A stretch of DNA of 64,000 nucleotides, taken from positions 186,001 through 250,000 of the forward strand of contig NZ_JAJQMN010000001.1 in the NCBI RefSeq assembly GCF_028994775.1, in the 5' to 3' direction. This document shows positions 55,659 through 64,000 of the stretch, piece by piece (positions within the stretch are counted from its first letter, which is position 1; each line of letters begins with the position of its first letter). A program made the position numbers and the translations under genes. Below the pieces are notes generated by a model that searched no databases, was not told the origin of the DNA, and saw only the letters and a list, made by a program, of their open reading frames with translations. The DNA is from Promicromonospora iranensis. GTDB taxonomy: Bacteria > Actinomycetota > Actinomycetes > Actinomycetales > Cellulomonadaceae.

Positions 55659-55855
55659 CCTGGGTGGACGGTGTGGCGTCGGAGGTGGGCTCGGCGGGTC
55701 CGTGACGGCAGGGCGACAACCCGGCAGCGGGGACCCCCGAGGAGCCAAAAGAGTTATCCACAGATTTCATCTTGGCCATGCAATACGTACGCGCGTTCGA
55801 GATAATGGATGCAGTGAAGACGTGAGTACTAGAGGCAACGAGGGGGGTAGGGTCG

Positions 55856-57583
55856 GTGGAGCAGTCGAAGTCAACGGATGGCATTCCCGGCCCCGGTCTA
55901 CCTCCTGCGGAGTCGATCGAGGACGTGCTAGCCCGGTTCGAGGCCGATGCTGCAGTTCTGGCAGCGCTGACCGATCCCGAGGTGCTGGACGGATGGAACG
56001 CCCCGGGTATCACGCGGTTGGCGGAGGCGCACTCCCGGATCCGTGCACTGACCGCTCGCCTGGACGGAGTCCGATACACCCTGCTGCCCCGGATCGAAGC
56101 CGACGGGTCCTGGCGCTCAGGAGGGATGGCGCGCGCGTTCACGACCTGGCTACGGCTCCGCGAAGGCATCTCCGCGTCCACGGCCGGTAAGGACATGACG
56201 ATCGCCCGCCGCCTCGCCACCGCCCTACCCGGGACGCGGGAAGGCCTGGTTGCCGGAACCCTGGGCGCGGACCACGCGAAGGTCATGACCGACGTCGCCC
56301 CCACCAGCGAGACCCGGCAGGATGCGTTGGCGTGGCTGATCGACACCCGCACCGGCGAGACCACCACACCTGAGCAGTTCGTGCAGACCGTGCCGGTCGA
56401 CTTCCCTGACCCGGCCGAGGACCCCGACGGTGAACACACCCGCCAGCTCATCACCCAGGTGCTGGAGGGCGCCGTCACCGACGGCACGCTGGTCACGGGT
56501 GAGGGCCTGGTCCTGCGTGAAGCTGGTTCGTTGAACGCGGACCAGTTCCGGGTCGTGGCGCGCCGGTTCGCGACGATCACCGACCCCGACACCGACGACA
56601 CCGATGATGACAAGGCCGCCCAGGGCGAGTTCCTCGACCTGGCCAAAACCATTGACGGCTACCACCTGGCAGGATTCCTGACCGACGAACACGGCCTGCT
56701 CGTGACCACCGCGATCAACGCGATCATCGGCGCCCCCGCCGCAGAAGACCCCCGCACGTCGACCCAGCGTCGCGCGCAGGGCCTGGCCGACCTCGCCCGG
56801 ATCGTCCTGGACACCAACCAAGCCTCACCCGGCGCCGCGATCCCACCCCACCTGAACGTCACGGTGTCCTGGACCGAGCTGATCGCCCAGGCCACCCGCA
56901 CCCGTAAGGGCCTGTGCCTGACCTGCGGACAAGCCACACCAGGCCGCGCCACACCAGGACGTTCACCAGGACGCGCCACACCAGGCGGCGCACCAGGATG
57001 TCCGACCGGCGCCGGAACACCGGGCACGGGCGCGGGCACGGGCGCGGGCGTAGCCGGCACCATGACGATGTCCGGACTGCTGTCCGGTGGTGGGCCGGTG
57101 TTCACCGAGACCGGTGCCCGTGCACCACGAGCACTACTACGCCGGTTGGCGTGTGACAGTGCGGTCACCCGGGTCGTGTTCGGACCCGATGGTGCGGTCC
57201 TGGACGTCGGACGCGCCCAACGCACCGTCACCGGACAGATGCGCCGAGCCGTGATCGCTCGGGACCGGCACTGCGTCTTCCCCGGATGCGACCAACCACC
57301 CTCACGGTGCGAGGTCCACCACGCCATCACCCACTGGGCCCACGGCGGAAACACCTCCGTCAGCAACAGCGCCCTGTTGTGCTGGTACCACCACCAGCTC
57401 GTCGACACCCAAGGCATCACCATGCACTGGACCGGCAAACCCCTAACCGGCACCACCACCGGCGCTGCCGTCCCGGGCACCCTGCTAGAGACCGGGTGGG
57501 CCTTCACCGACGCCCGAGGACACCGCATCACCCTGCCCGAACCACTCGAAACCCCACCCCCACCCGGAGCCGAAGCCGCCTGA
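55856..57583 (+). CDS. DUF222 / HNH endonuclease protein (13E12-repeat type)
   Basis: The 575-residue protein has an N-terminal DUF222 domain (about residues 20-330) and a C-terminal HNH nuclease motif ([19 protein letters not shown] and [14 protein letters not shown]) with zinc-binding Cys pairs. Between them is a Gly/Pro/Ala-rich segment ([16 protein letters not shown]) coded by drifting tandem repeats. The family is multi-copy in actinobacteria (13E12 repeats) and is suspected to be mobile; no activity is proven to my knowledge. The GTG start follows a G-rich GAGGGGGG stretch. A perfect TTATCCACA lies about 95 bases upstream. Confidence 0.93.
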   Translation: MEQSKSTDGIPGPGLPPAESIEDVLARFEADAAVLAALTDPEVLDGWNAPGITRLAEAHSRIRALTARLDGVRYTLLPRIEADGSWRSGGMARAFTTWLRLREGISASTAGKDMTIARRLATALPGTREGLVAGTLGADHAKVMTDVAPTSETRQDALAWLIDTRTGETTTPEQFVQTVPVDFPDPAEDPDGEHTRQLITQVLEGAVTDGTLVTGEGLVLREAGSLNADQFRVVARRFATITDPDTDDTDDDKAAQGEFLDLAKTIDGYHLAGFLTDEHGLLVTTAINAIIGAPAAEDPRTSTQRRAQGLADLARIVLDTNQASPGAAIPPHLNVTVSWTELIAQATRTRKGLCLTCGQATPGRATPGRSPGRATPGGAPGCPTGAGTPGTGAGTGAGVAGTMTMSGLLSGGGPVFTETGARAPRALLRRLACDSAVTRVVFGPDGAVLDVGRAQRTVTGQMRRAVIARDRHCVFPGCDQPPSRCEVHHAITHWAHGGNTSVSNSALLCWYHHQLVDTQGITMHWTGKPLTGTTTGAAVPGTLLETGWAFTDARGHRITLPEPLETPPPPGAEAA

Positions 57584-57657
57584 CCTCGCTGGGGGTGCCA
57601 ACCCGACGACGGGTCGGGCCACCGACTCGTAGCCCACGGCCGTGGACGGCAGAGCGG

Positions 57658-58521
57658 TCAGCGGAAGGTGCGGCGGTAGGTGCCCGGGGACGTGCCGCAC
57701 ACCTGCCGGAAGGTGTCGTAGAAGCTGCTCTGCGCCGTGAAGCCCGCGGCGTGCGCGATCTCGGCGGTGGTGCGGTCCGACGTGATGAGCAGCCGCTGCG
57801 CCTCCGCCACCCGGCACCGCGCGATGTATGTGCCGACGGTGGTACCGACCACACGCTTGAAGAGCGTCATCGCGTGGCTCGGGCTCAGGTGGACGGCCCT
57901 GGCCACGTCGGACGCCGTGATCGGCGAGCGGTAGTGCTCCGCCACGAACTGCGCCATCGCCGCGGCGCGCCCGGCCGCACCCGACTGCGGCACCGTCGCG
58001 GGCTCCGCCGTCGGACCGCGATCCGGGCCACCACGATCCGCCCCGTCCTGAGCGGCGCCCGCCAGGACCCTGCGCACGAACGCCTGGGCCTCCAGCATGA
58101 CCACTGTGCTGTGGCCGCCGTCCAGCACGTCGTGGTGCCAGCTCGCGAAGAGGGCCGCGACGTCGCGCACCAGGGCCGTGGCCGGCACGACGACGGGCCA
58201 CGCGCGCAGCAGCACCGCCACCTGCTCGGCGGGCAGCGCCCAGCTCAGCACCTCCGTGAGCGGGATGTGCACCCACGACACGTCGGTGGGGGTCGCGCCC
58301 GGGTCCACGAGCTGGTGCGGGGTGCCGCCCCAGAACAGCGCGACCTCTCCCGCCTCGACCTGCAGGTACGAACCCCCGAAGAGGTATTCCAGCCGGCCGC
58401 TGTGCACCAGGTTGAGCTCCAGGTCGTCGTGCCGGTGCGGCCGCCGCATCACCGGTGGCGTGCCGTGCCGCACCCACAGAGCGGGTTCGGCCAGCTCCAC
58501 CTCGTCGTCCGCGAGCGCCAT
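57658..58521 (-). CDS. AraC-family transcriptional regulator
   Basis: The 287-residue regulator has an N-terminal cupin-like sugar-sensing domain (RPHRHDDLELNLVHSGRLEYLFGG) and a C-terminal double helix-turn-helix. The latter carries ITASDVARAVHLSPSHAMTLFKRVVG, IAHAAGFTAQSSFYDTFRQVCGTSPGTYRR. It is divergent from the alpha-galactosidase and transporter genes and probably activates them in response to an alpha-galactoside. ATG 58521 (MALADDEVEL) has TATGCT seven bases upstream and no ribosome site, so it is probably leaderless. In-frame ATG 58533 and GTG 58557 are less likely. Confidence 0.92.
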   Translation of the reverse strand: MALADDEVELAEPALWVRHGTPPVMRRPHRHDDLELNLVHSGRLEYLFGGSYLQVEAGEVALFWGGTPHQLVDPGATPTDVSWVHIPLTEVLSWALPAEQVAVLLRAWPVVVPATALVRDVAALFASWHHDVLDGGHSTVVMLEAQAFVRRVLAGAAQDGADRGGPDRGPTAEPATVPQSGAAGRAAAMAQFVAEHYRSPITASDVARAVHLSPSHAMTLFKRVVGTTVGTYIARCRVAEAQRLLITSDRTTAEIAHAAGFTAQSSFYDTFRQVCGTSPGTYRRTFR

Positions 58522-58528
58522 GGGCGGG

Positions 58529-58624
58529 AGCATAGGGGCCGTGCGCGCGGGACGCACGATCGCAGGATCCCGGAGAGTCGGGGCACGCAGCCGGAGGTGT
58601 CACCGTCTTTCTCGGGCCTAGCGT
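58529..58624. promoter_or_regulatory. Divergent leaderless promoters for the AraC regulator and alpha-galactosidase
   Basis: TATGCT (minus strand, 58529-58534) lies seven bases from the araC-type ATG. TAGCGT (58619-58624) lies six bases from the galactosidase ATG at 58631. The 84 bases between them should hold the regulator's binding sites, but I see no strong direct repeats. Confidence 0.5.
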
Positions 58625-58630
58625 CGCAGC

Positions 58631-60004
58631 ATGGCTCATTCCCCGAAGATCACGATCATCGGTGCGGGCGGTTTCGTCTTCCCGTTCCGCCTCATCGGCG
58701 ACCTGCTCAGCTTCCCGGCCCTGCGGGGTGCGACGCTCAGCCTGATGGACCTGGACGCGGGGCGTCTGGACCGGGTGGCGACGGCGACACGCGAGCTGGT
58801 GGCCCACCATGGCCTTCCCGCGGTGGTGGAGCAGACGACGGACCGGCGCGAGGCGTTGCGGGACGCGGACTTCGTCATCATCACGTTCCAGGTGGGTGGC
58901 GTGGAGTCGTACCGGCACGACGTCGAGATACCGCGGCGGTACGGCGTCGACCAGACGGTGGGCGACACCGTGGGGCCGGGTGGTGTCTTCCGGTTCCTGC
59001 GCTCGGTGCGGGCCTACCAGGACATCGCCGCCGATGCCCTGGAGCTGTGCCCCGACGCGCAGTTCATCAACTATGCGAACCCGATGGCGATGGCGACGGC
59101 GTACCTGAACGCGCTGGGGCTGCGCACCGTGGGCCTGTGCCACAGCGTGCAGGGCACCACGCGGATGCTCGCGCGGACGCTGGGTGTGCCGTACGACGAG
59201 GTGACGTACCGGTGTGCGGGCATCAACCATCAGGCCTGGGTGCTGGAGTTCCGGCACGGCCAGGAGGACCTGTATCCGCGGCTGCGCGAGGTGATGTCGG
59301 AGCGGCACCGGCGGGGCCGCTCCGCGGCGGACCTGGTGCCGGACGACGGGGACCACTCCGAGGAGGCGCTGGCGGCCAGCAACTACGAGGGCGGCAACGA
59401 GCAGGTGCGCACCACGCTGATGAACCACTTCGGCTACTTCGAGACGGAGTCGAGCCATCACGCGTCGGAGTACGTGCCGTACTTCCGCAAGGACGCCGAG
59501 ACGATCCTGGAGTACATCCCGGAGCGGTGGGACTACTACGAGATCTGCGCGGCGCACGACGAACAGGGCGACATCGACGAGCAGCTGGAGCGGCTCAAGG
59601 CGGACCTGAGCCCGTCGGTCGAGTACGGGGCGTCGATCGTGAACGCGGTGGTGACCGGGGTGCCGACGGTGGTGTACGGGAACGTGCCGAACGCGGGCCG
59701 GGTCATCACGAACCTGCCGGACGACGCGTGCGTCGAGGTGGCGTGCCTGGTCGACGCGAACGGCGTGCAGCCGACGAGTGTCGGGGACCTGCCGCCGCAG
59801 CTCGCGGCGATCAACCGCACGAATGTGAACGTGCAGACGCTCGCGGTGCGCGCGGCGCTGACCGGCGACGTCGAGCACGTGCACCACGCGGTGGCGATGG
59901 ACCCGCTCACCTCGGTGCACTGCACGCTGGAGCAGATCCGCGCGATGACCGACGAGCTGCTCGCCGCGCACGCCGCGCTGCTGCCGGACGCGCTGGTGCG
60001 CTGA
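58631..60004 (+). CDS. melA: Alpha-galactosidase, glycoside hydrolase family 4
   Basis: The 457-residue GH4 enzyme hydrolyses alpha-galactosides by an NAD+ and Mn2+-dependent redox mechanism in the cytoplasm. It has the Rossmann start KITIIGAGGFVFPFRLIGDLL. Metal/active-site residues are in NYANPMAMAT, GLCHSVQGT (the CHS motif) and CAGINHQAW. The VRTTLMNHFGYFETESSHHASEY region is typical of MelA/AgaL-like members. ATG 58631 has TAGCGT six bases upstream and no ribosome site. The sugar-uptake genes follow 84 bases later. Confidence 0.94.
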   Translation: MAHSPKITIIGAGGFVFPFRLIGDLLSFPALRGATLSLMDLDAGRLDRVATATRELVAHHGLPAVVEQTTDRREALRDADFVIITFQVGGVESYRHDVEIPRRYGVDQTVGDTVGPGGVFRFLRSVRAYQDIAADALELCPDAQFINYANPMAMATAYLNALGLRTVGLCHSVQGTTRMLARTLGVPYDEVTYRCAGINHQAWVLEFRHGQEDLYPRLREVMSERHRRGRSAADLVPDDGDHSEEALAASNYEGGNEQVRTTLMNHFGYFETESSHHASEYVPYFRKDAETILEYIPERWDYYEICAAHDEQGDIDEQLERLKADLSPSVEYGASIVNAVVTGVPTVVYGNVPNAGRVITNLPDDACVEVACLVDANGVQPTSVGDLPPQLAAINRTNVNVQTLAVRAALTGDVEHVHHAVAMDPLTSVHCTLEQIRAMTDELLAAHAALLPDALVR

Positions 60005-60088
60005 CCGCGCGCGGTGTCCCGGGCGACGGCGCCCGGGACACCGCATCACCACCCTCCACGAAGAGCACCTCAACGAAGAGGAGACGAC

Positions 60089-61396
60089 ATGCCGACCCAT
60101 TCGGCGCCCGCGGTGTCCGGCCGAGGAGTGTCCCGCCGGACGTTCATCGCGGTGGCGGGCATCAGCGTGGCGGGAGCGCTGGCCGCCTGCTCCGGCGCTC
60201 CGACGGGGACGAGGCACCTGCGCCTGTCCTCGTGGAACATCCCGCTGGACCTCGAGTCGTACCAGCTGATCGCCGACGAGTTCGTGGCGGCGCATCCCGG
60301 GACGAGCGTGGCGGTGGAGGTGACGACCGGCCAGTTCCACCAGTGGTTCATCACACGGCTCGCCGCCGACCTGGCGCCCGACATCATCCGCATCACGCCG
60401 CAGCAGATCGGCCGCTACGCCGCGAACGGCAGCCTGGTGGACCTCACCGGTGCGGTGCCGCCGGAGTACGAGGACGACTACTCCGAGCCGTTCTGGGCGA
60501 TCGGGGCGCGGGAGAACGGCCTGTTCGGCGTCTTCCAGCACACCGACAACTTCATCACCTACTACCACCGGGGTGTGCTGGAGGAGATCGGCGCCGAGGC
60601 GCCGTCGTCGTTGGCGGAGGCCTGGCACTGGGACGAGTTCCTCGGGATCGCCGGCGAGGCGAAGAAGCTGACCGGCGCGTACGGCTTCGGCTACGGCTGG
60701 GGCGGGCCGGAGACGGCGTACCGCTGGCTGCCGATCGTCTACCAGAACGGCGGCGCTTTCCTGGGCGACGACGGCGAGACGCCGTCGATGGACAGTCCCG
60801 AGGCGGTGGAGGCGCTGGACTTCGGCCGCCGCTGGTACGCCGAGGGCCTTGTGTCCCCGGCGAACATGAGCAAGTCCGGCGGTGGCGCGGTCGCGCGCGA
60901 CCTCTTCCTCACCGGGCAGATCGGCCTCCTGCTCGACAACCCGGAGTCGATAGCGGCCCTCGACGAGGGCATGCCCGACGAGTGGGGCACCGCACCCATG
61001 ATCCGCAACACCGGCGAGGCGTCCGACCTGGGCGGCAACGCCCTGGCGGTGACGAAGTCCAGCAAGCACCCGGAGCTCGCGGCCGAGCTCGTCGCCTACA
61101 TCACCAGCCGGGCCAAGGTCGTCGAGTTCTGCAAGCGGGGCAACTGGCTGCCCGCCCGGTCCTCGCTCGACGCGTCCGACATCGGCTACGACAGGCACTC
61201 GGAGACCATGCAGCGGTTCATCGACCAGGGGTCGACCATCCCGCTCTCCATGGTGCGCGCGGAGTCCGGGCAGTACTTCAGCTCCCTGAACTCGGTGTTC
61301 GCCGACTACCTCGACCTGTGCTTCCTCGGCGAGCTCTCCCCCGCCGAGTGCGGCACCCAGATGACGGAGGCAATGCGCAGTGTCACGACTCGATGA
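60089..61396 (+). CDS. Sugar ABC transporter substrate-binding lipoprotein
   Basis: The 435-residue family-1 sugar-binding protein has a twin-arginine lipoprotein signal (SRRTFIAVAGISVAGALAAC, Cys as lipid anchor). The fold is typical: LSSWNIPLDLESYQLIADEF, GLFGVFQHTDNFITYYHRGV, GGNALAVTKSSKHPELA. It probably binds raffinose, melibiose or stachyose for uptake. GAAGAGGAGA lies before ATG 60089; a longer frame upstream is not supported. Its stop is 17 bases into the first permease gene. Confidence 0.94.
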   Translation: MPTHSAPAVSGRGVSRRTFIAVAGISVAGALAACSGAPTGTRHLRLSSWNIPLDLESYQLIADEFVAAHPGTSVAVEVTTGQFHQWFITRLAADLAPDIIRITPQQIGRYAANGSLVDLTGAVPPEYEDDYSEPFWAIGARENGLFGVFQHTDNFITYYHRGVLEEIGAEAPSSLAEAWHWDEFLGIAGEAKKLTGAYGFGYGWGGPETAYRWLPIVYQNGGAFLGDDGETPSMDSPEAVEALDFGRRWYAEGLVSPANMSKSGGGAVARDLFLTGQIGLLLDNPESIAALDEGMPDEWGTAPMIRNTGEASDLGGNALAVTKSSKHPELAAELVAYITSRAKVVEFCKRGNWLPARSSLDASDIGYDRHSETMQRFIDQGSTIPLSMVRAESGQYFSSLNSVFADYLDLCFLGELSPAECGTQMTEAMRSVTTR

Positions 61397-62294
61397 GCCT
61401 CGCAAGGATGGCCTCGGCAGGGGCACCCGCCGGCGCGCACGCTGGGCGCCGTACGTCTTCGTGGGGCCGGCAGGCCTCCTCTTCCTGGCCTTCTCGCTGC
61501 TGCCGATCGTCATCGCCGTCGCCCTGTCCTTCCAGGACACCGCGACGCTGGGCGACGGCGAGTGGGTGGGCACGGCGAACTACCGGACGATGCTCGGCGA
61601 CCCGCTGCTGCGCACCGCCCTGCTCAACACGCTGGTGTTCACGATCGGCACCGTGCCGACGGCGATGGCGATCGGCCTCGCCCTCGCGGTCGCGCTGAAC
61701 CGGCCCCTGCCCGGTCGCGGGCTGCTGCGGGCGCTGTTCTTCGTCCCGATGATCGCGGCCGGCGTCGTCGTCGGCGTCATCATGTCGTGGATCTTCAACC
61801 CGGACTACGGCGTCGCCAACAACGCGCTCGCCGCGCTGGGACTCGGCGGCCTGCCGTGGCTGACCTCCCCGAGCACGGCGATGATCACACTGATCGGCGT
61901 GGTCGTCTGGACCCGGATCGGGTTCTGCATGGTGATCTACCTCGGGGCGCTGCAGTCCATCCCGGCGGAGCTGCGCGAGGCCGCGGCGATCGACGGCGCG
62001 AGCGGCTGGCAGCGGTTCCGCCGGCTCACCGTGCCGATGCTCGCGCCGACCACGTCGATCCTGCTGATCCTCAACGTCGTGTTCTCGCTGCAGGCCTTCG
62101 ACGTCATCTACGTGATGACGGGCGGTGGCCCCGGGTTCTCGACCACGGTTCTCATCCAGTACGTGTTCCGGTCGGCGTTCGCCGACGCGCGCATGGGGTA
62201 CGCCGCGGCGCTCGGCCTCCTGCTCGTGGTGATCCTGCTGGTGTTCACGCTGCTGCGGCAGCGCGCGACGAAGCGAGCGGAGGAGCTCCTGTGA
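61380..62294 (+). CDS. Sugar ABC transporter permease (MalF/UgpA type)
   Basis: The 304-residue permease has six membrane segments, beginning YVFVGPAGLLFLAFSLLPIVIAV, and the cytoplasmic EAA loop EAAAIDGASGWQRFRRLTVPML that docks to the ATPase. It is the first of two permease subunits. The GTG start lies within the 3' end of the binding-protein gene (17-base overlap), indicating translational coupling. No ATPase gene is in the cluster, so a shared MsiK-type ATPase is expected. Confidence 0.93.
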   Translation: MSRLDEPRKDGLGRGTRRRARWAPYVFVGPAGLLFLAFSLLPIVIAVALSFQDTATLGDGEWVGTANYRTMLGDPLLRTALLNTLVFTIGTVPTAMAIGLALAVALNRPLPGRGLLRALFFVPMIAAGVVVGVIMSWIFNPDYGVANNALAALGLGGLPWLTSPSTAMITLIGVVVWTRIGFCMVIYLGALQSIPAELREAAAIDGASGWQRFRRLTVPMLAPTTSILLILNVVFSLQAFDVIYVMTGGGPGFSTTVLIQYVFRSAFADARMGYAAALGLLLVVILLVFTLLRQRATKRAEELL

Positions 62295-63157
62295 CCACGA
62301 CCACCGCACAGCCCGCCCAGCCCCTGCGAGAACGCCGCTCCCGACGACGGCGGTGGCTGCTCACCGCCGTCCTGACAGCCGTGGCGATGCTCGTCGTGTT
62401 CCCGCTGTACTGGATGGTGGTGTCCGCGCTCACGCCCGGCGGGCAGTCGCAGAGCAGCGAGTTCTACCTCTGGCCCGCCGCCCCGACGACGGAGAACTTC
62501 TCCGAGGTGTTCGCGCAGCAGCCCGTGTGGCGGTGGCTCGGCAACTCGTTCTTCGTCGCGTCCGTCGGCACCGCGCTGTCGGTCTGCGTGTCCCTCGGCG
62601 CCGGGTACGCCCTGGCCAAGTTCCGGTTCCGCGGCCGCGGCCTGCTCTACGCGGCGTTCCTCGTGACGATCATGATCCCGATCCAGGTCACGCTCGTCCC
62701 CGCGTTCCTCGTGACGGCGCGCCTCGGGCTGGTCGACTCACCGTGGGCGGTGATCCTGCCGACGCTGTTCGACGTCGTGGGCATCTTCATCGCCCGCCAG
62801 TTCCTGCTCGGCGTGCCCGACGCGCTCATCGAGGCGGCACGGCTCGACGGCGCCGGCGAGCTCCGGACGTTCTTCCGCGTGGTGCTCCCGACATGCTGGC
62901 CGCTGGTCGGCGTGCTCGTCATCCTGGGGTTCATGAACCGCTGGAACGACTTCCTCTGGCCGCTCGTCGTGCTGCAGGGCAACGAGAGCCTCACGGTGCC
63001 GGTCGGGCTCTCGACGCTGACGAACAGCCCGGCGTTCACCTCGCCGTGGGGCGCGGTGATGGCGGTGGCCACCGTCGCCGTCGTGCCGCTGCTCGTGGTG
63101 TTCCTGGTGTTCCAGCGGACGTTCGTCCAGGGGATCGCGAGCACGGGCATCAAGTAG
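62291..63157 (+). CDS. Sugar ABC transporter permease (MalG/UgpE type)
   Basis: The 288-residue second permease has a basic cytoplasmic start (RERRSRRRRWLLTAVL), six membrane segments and the EAA loop EAARLDGAGELRTFFRVVLPT. NRWNDFLWPLVVLQ near the C-terminus is typical of MalG-like subunits. It is coupled to the first permease by GTGA overlap. With the binding protein it forms the alpha-galactoside importer. Confidence 0.94.
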   Translation: MTTTTAQPAQPLRERRSRRRRWLLTAVLTAVAMLVVFPLYWMVVSALTPGGQSQSSEFYLWPAAPTTENFSEVFAQQPVWRWLGNSFFVASVGTALSVCVSLGAGYALAKFRFRGRGLLYAAFLVTIMIPIQVTLVPAFLVTARLGLVDSPWAVILPTLFDVVGIFIARQFLLGVPDALIEAARLDGAGELRTFFRVVLPTCWPLVGVLVILGFMNRWNDFLWPLVVLQGNESLTVPVGLSTLTNSPAFTSPWGAVMAVATVAVVPLLVVFLVFQRTFVQGIASTGIK

Positions 63158-63218
63158 CCCGACGTGGGGGGTGCTGTCCAGCGCTCGGTTTCCGGCCCCT
63201 GCGCCCGAGCGCCGCTCC

Positions 63219-63224
63219 TAGACT
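63219..63224 (+). promoter_or_regulatory. Leaderless -10 box for the TetR gene
   Basis: TAGACT ends six bases before GTG 63231, which lacks a ribosome-binding site. Confidence 0.45.
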
Positions 63225-63230
63225 GCCTTC

Positions 63231-63863
63231 GTGACCCCGCGCCGGCAGCAGATCCTGAGCACGGCCGCCGACCTGTTCGCCGCCCGTGGGTTCCACGGCG
63301 TCTCCATGGGAGACATCGGCGCCGCCGTCGGCGTCTCCGGTCCCGCCCTGTACAAGCACTTCGCGGGCAAGGAGGACATCCTCGGGCAGTGCCTGCTGCA
63401 CGCCTCTGACCAGCTCCTCGCGGGGGCGCGGGAGCTGCTGTCCGACGGCGGTGCGGGCTCCGTCGTCGGGCAACCGGACGGCCCAGGCGCCGGCGGCGGC
63501 GCGCCTGACACAGCGCCCGACGCCGCACTTGAGGCTGCGCTGGAGGCGTTGATCGCCCGGCACGCCGACTTCGCGCTCGACAACCCGGCCCTGATCGTCG
63601 TGCAGGAGCGCGAGTGGGGCGCGCTCGGGGCCGACGCGCAGGCGCAGGTCCGCAAGCGTCAGCTCGCCTATGTCGACGTGTGGTGCGACGCGCTGCGGCC
63701 GCTGCGCCCCGACCTCACGGCGGCGCAGGCACGGGCGGCGGCGCAGGCGGCGTTCGGTCTGCTGAACTCGACGCCGCACAGCGCGCGGATCGGCCGCGGA
63801 GCGATGCGGTCCCTGCTGACCCGGATGGCGCGCGCGGCCCTGCTCTCCGACCCGCTCCCCTGA
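63231..63863 (+). CDS. TetR/AcrR-family transcriptional regulator
   Basis: The 210-residue repressor has an N-terminal TetR helix-turn-helix (ILSTAADLFAARGFHGVSMGDIGAAVGVSGPALYKHFAGKED) at residues 8-50. An all-helical ligand-binding domain follows, with a Gly/Ala/Pro insertion at about residues 72-95. Similar regulators often control fatty-acid or acyl-CoA genes, but its target here is unknown; it stands alone after the transporter operon. The GTG start with TAGACT six bases upstream suggests a leaderless mRNA. A 13-bp minisatellite starts on its stop codon. Confidence 0.9.
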   Translation: MTPRRQQILSTAADLFAARGFHGVSMGDIGAAVGVSGPALYKHFAGKEDILGQCLLHASDQLLAGARELLSDGGAGSVVGQPDGPGAGGGAPDTAPDAALEAALEALIARHADFALDNPALIVVQEREWGALGADAQAQVRKRQLAYVDVWCDALRPLRPDLTAAQARAAAQAAFGLLNSTPHSARIGRGAMRSLLTRMARAALLSDPLP

Positions 63864-63927
63864 CCCGCTGCTCGGACTCGCTGCTCGGACTCGCTGCTCG
63901 GACTCGCTGCTCAGACTCGCTGCTCTG
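63863..63927. repeat. Five tandem copies of a 13-bp minisatellite after the TetR gene
   Basis: ACTCGCTGCTCGG repeats five times with small drift; the first unit (ACCCGCTGCTCGG) begins on the last base of the TetR stop codon. The remaining bases to the window end show no gene I can support. Confidence 0.85.
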
Positions 63928-64000
63928 GCTCCCTCCCCGACGCGCTCCCCCGAGCTGTCAGGCCTGTCGGGCCTGTCAGACCCTCGGGTCACCCCAGTGA

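Noticed and set aside
55754-55762. A replication origin suggested by a DnaA-box sequence
   Set aside because: Only one box is present, with no cluster and no dnaA/dnaN neighbourhood.
57286-61698. Long open frames on both strands across the galactoside cluster
   Set aside because: They are alternative-frame shadows of the HNH, AraC, GH4 and binding-protein genes, which have clear family motifs.

Overview
The window is high-GC actinobacterial chromosome. Gene order and protein character point to the order Micrococcales, near Cellulomonas, Cellulosimicrobium, Isoptericola and Promicromonospora. The stretch from the TRAM-domain RNA methyltransferase through an APC permease, two TrkA genes, DUF3159, an OB-fold protein, DUF3710, dut, DUF3093, DUF4193 and an inositol monophosphatase matches a block I know from Mycobacterium tuberculosis (Rv2689c-Rv2701c). 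It continues here into sepH. I see no rRNA, tRNA, CRISPR array or insertion sequence.

Layout. (1) 1-6.5 kb: a secreted redox/carbohydrate operon, with a multicopper oxidase (cut by the window edge), a giant ThuA/discoidin/sugar-dehydrogenase-like/PKD/DUF1080 protein and a cupredoxin with Ig-like repeats. (2) 6.8-21.4 kb: acnA on the minus strand behind a palindromic operator, then the conserved trk-dut-sepH block. (3) 21.5-29.1 kb: an orphan solute-binding protein with a membrane partner, thymidine kinase, a phosphodiesterase/DUF5998/acyltransferase-ligase cluster and a small membrane protein. (4) 29.3-34.8 kb: topoisomerase IV subunit A, a YCII protein with an ECF42-like sigma factor, a GNAT and a macrodomain protein, then a decayed GNAT. 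(5) 35.2-46 kb: two LuxR-type two-component systems, a flavin oxidase with a DrrAB-type exporter, a HAD phosphatase, a second multicopper oxidase with a membrane partner and an F420-dependent dehydrogenase. (6) 46.2-51.0 kb: a compositionally different cassette around an XRE-cupin regulator. (7) 51.1-55.6 kb: methylcrotonyl-CoA carboxylase subunits and HMG-CoA lyase for leucine breakdown. (8) 55.9-57.6 kb: a DUF222/HNH (13E12-like) gene. (9) 57.7-63.9 kb: an alpha-galactoside uptake and hydrolysis cluster with AraC and TetR regulators.

Three features cut across these regions. First, an 81-nt stem-loop element sits exactly on the stop codon of three unrelated genes, with a tandem extra copy at one of them. 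Its closing stem covaries with the last codons of the host gene. Second, short tandem repeats (6-15 bp units) fill or abut many gene 3' ends, mostly convergent junctions. Third, at least ten genes have a TANNNT hexamer 6-8 nt before the start codon and no Shine-Dalgarno sequence, as expected for leaderless transcripts.

All functional calls come from motifs and known family features read by eye. No database search was run. Start codons were chosen by ribosome-binding site, overlap with the upstream stop codon, or leaderless promoter, and alternatives are stated.
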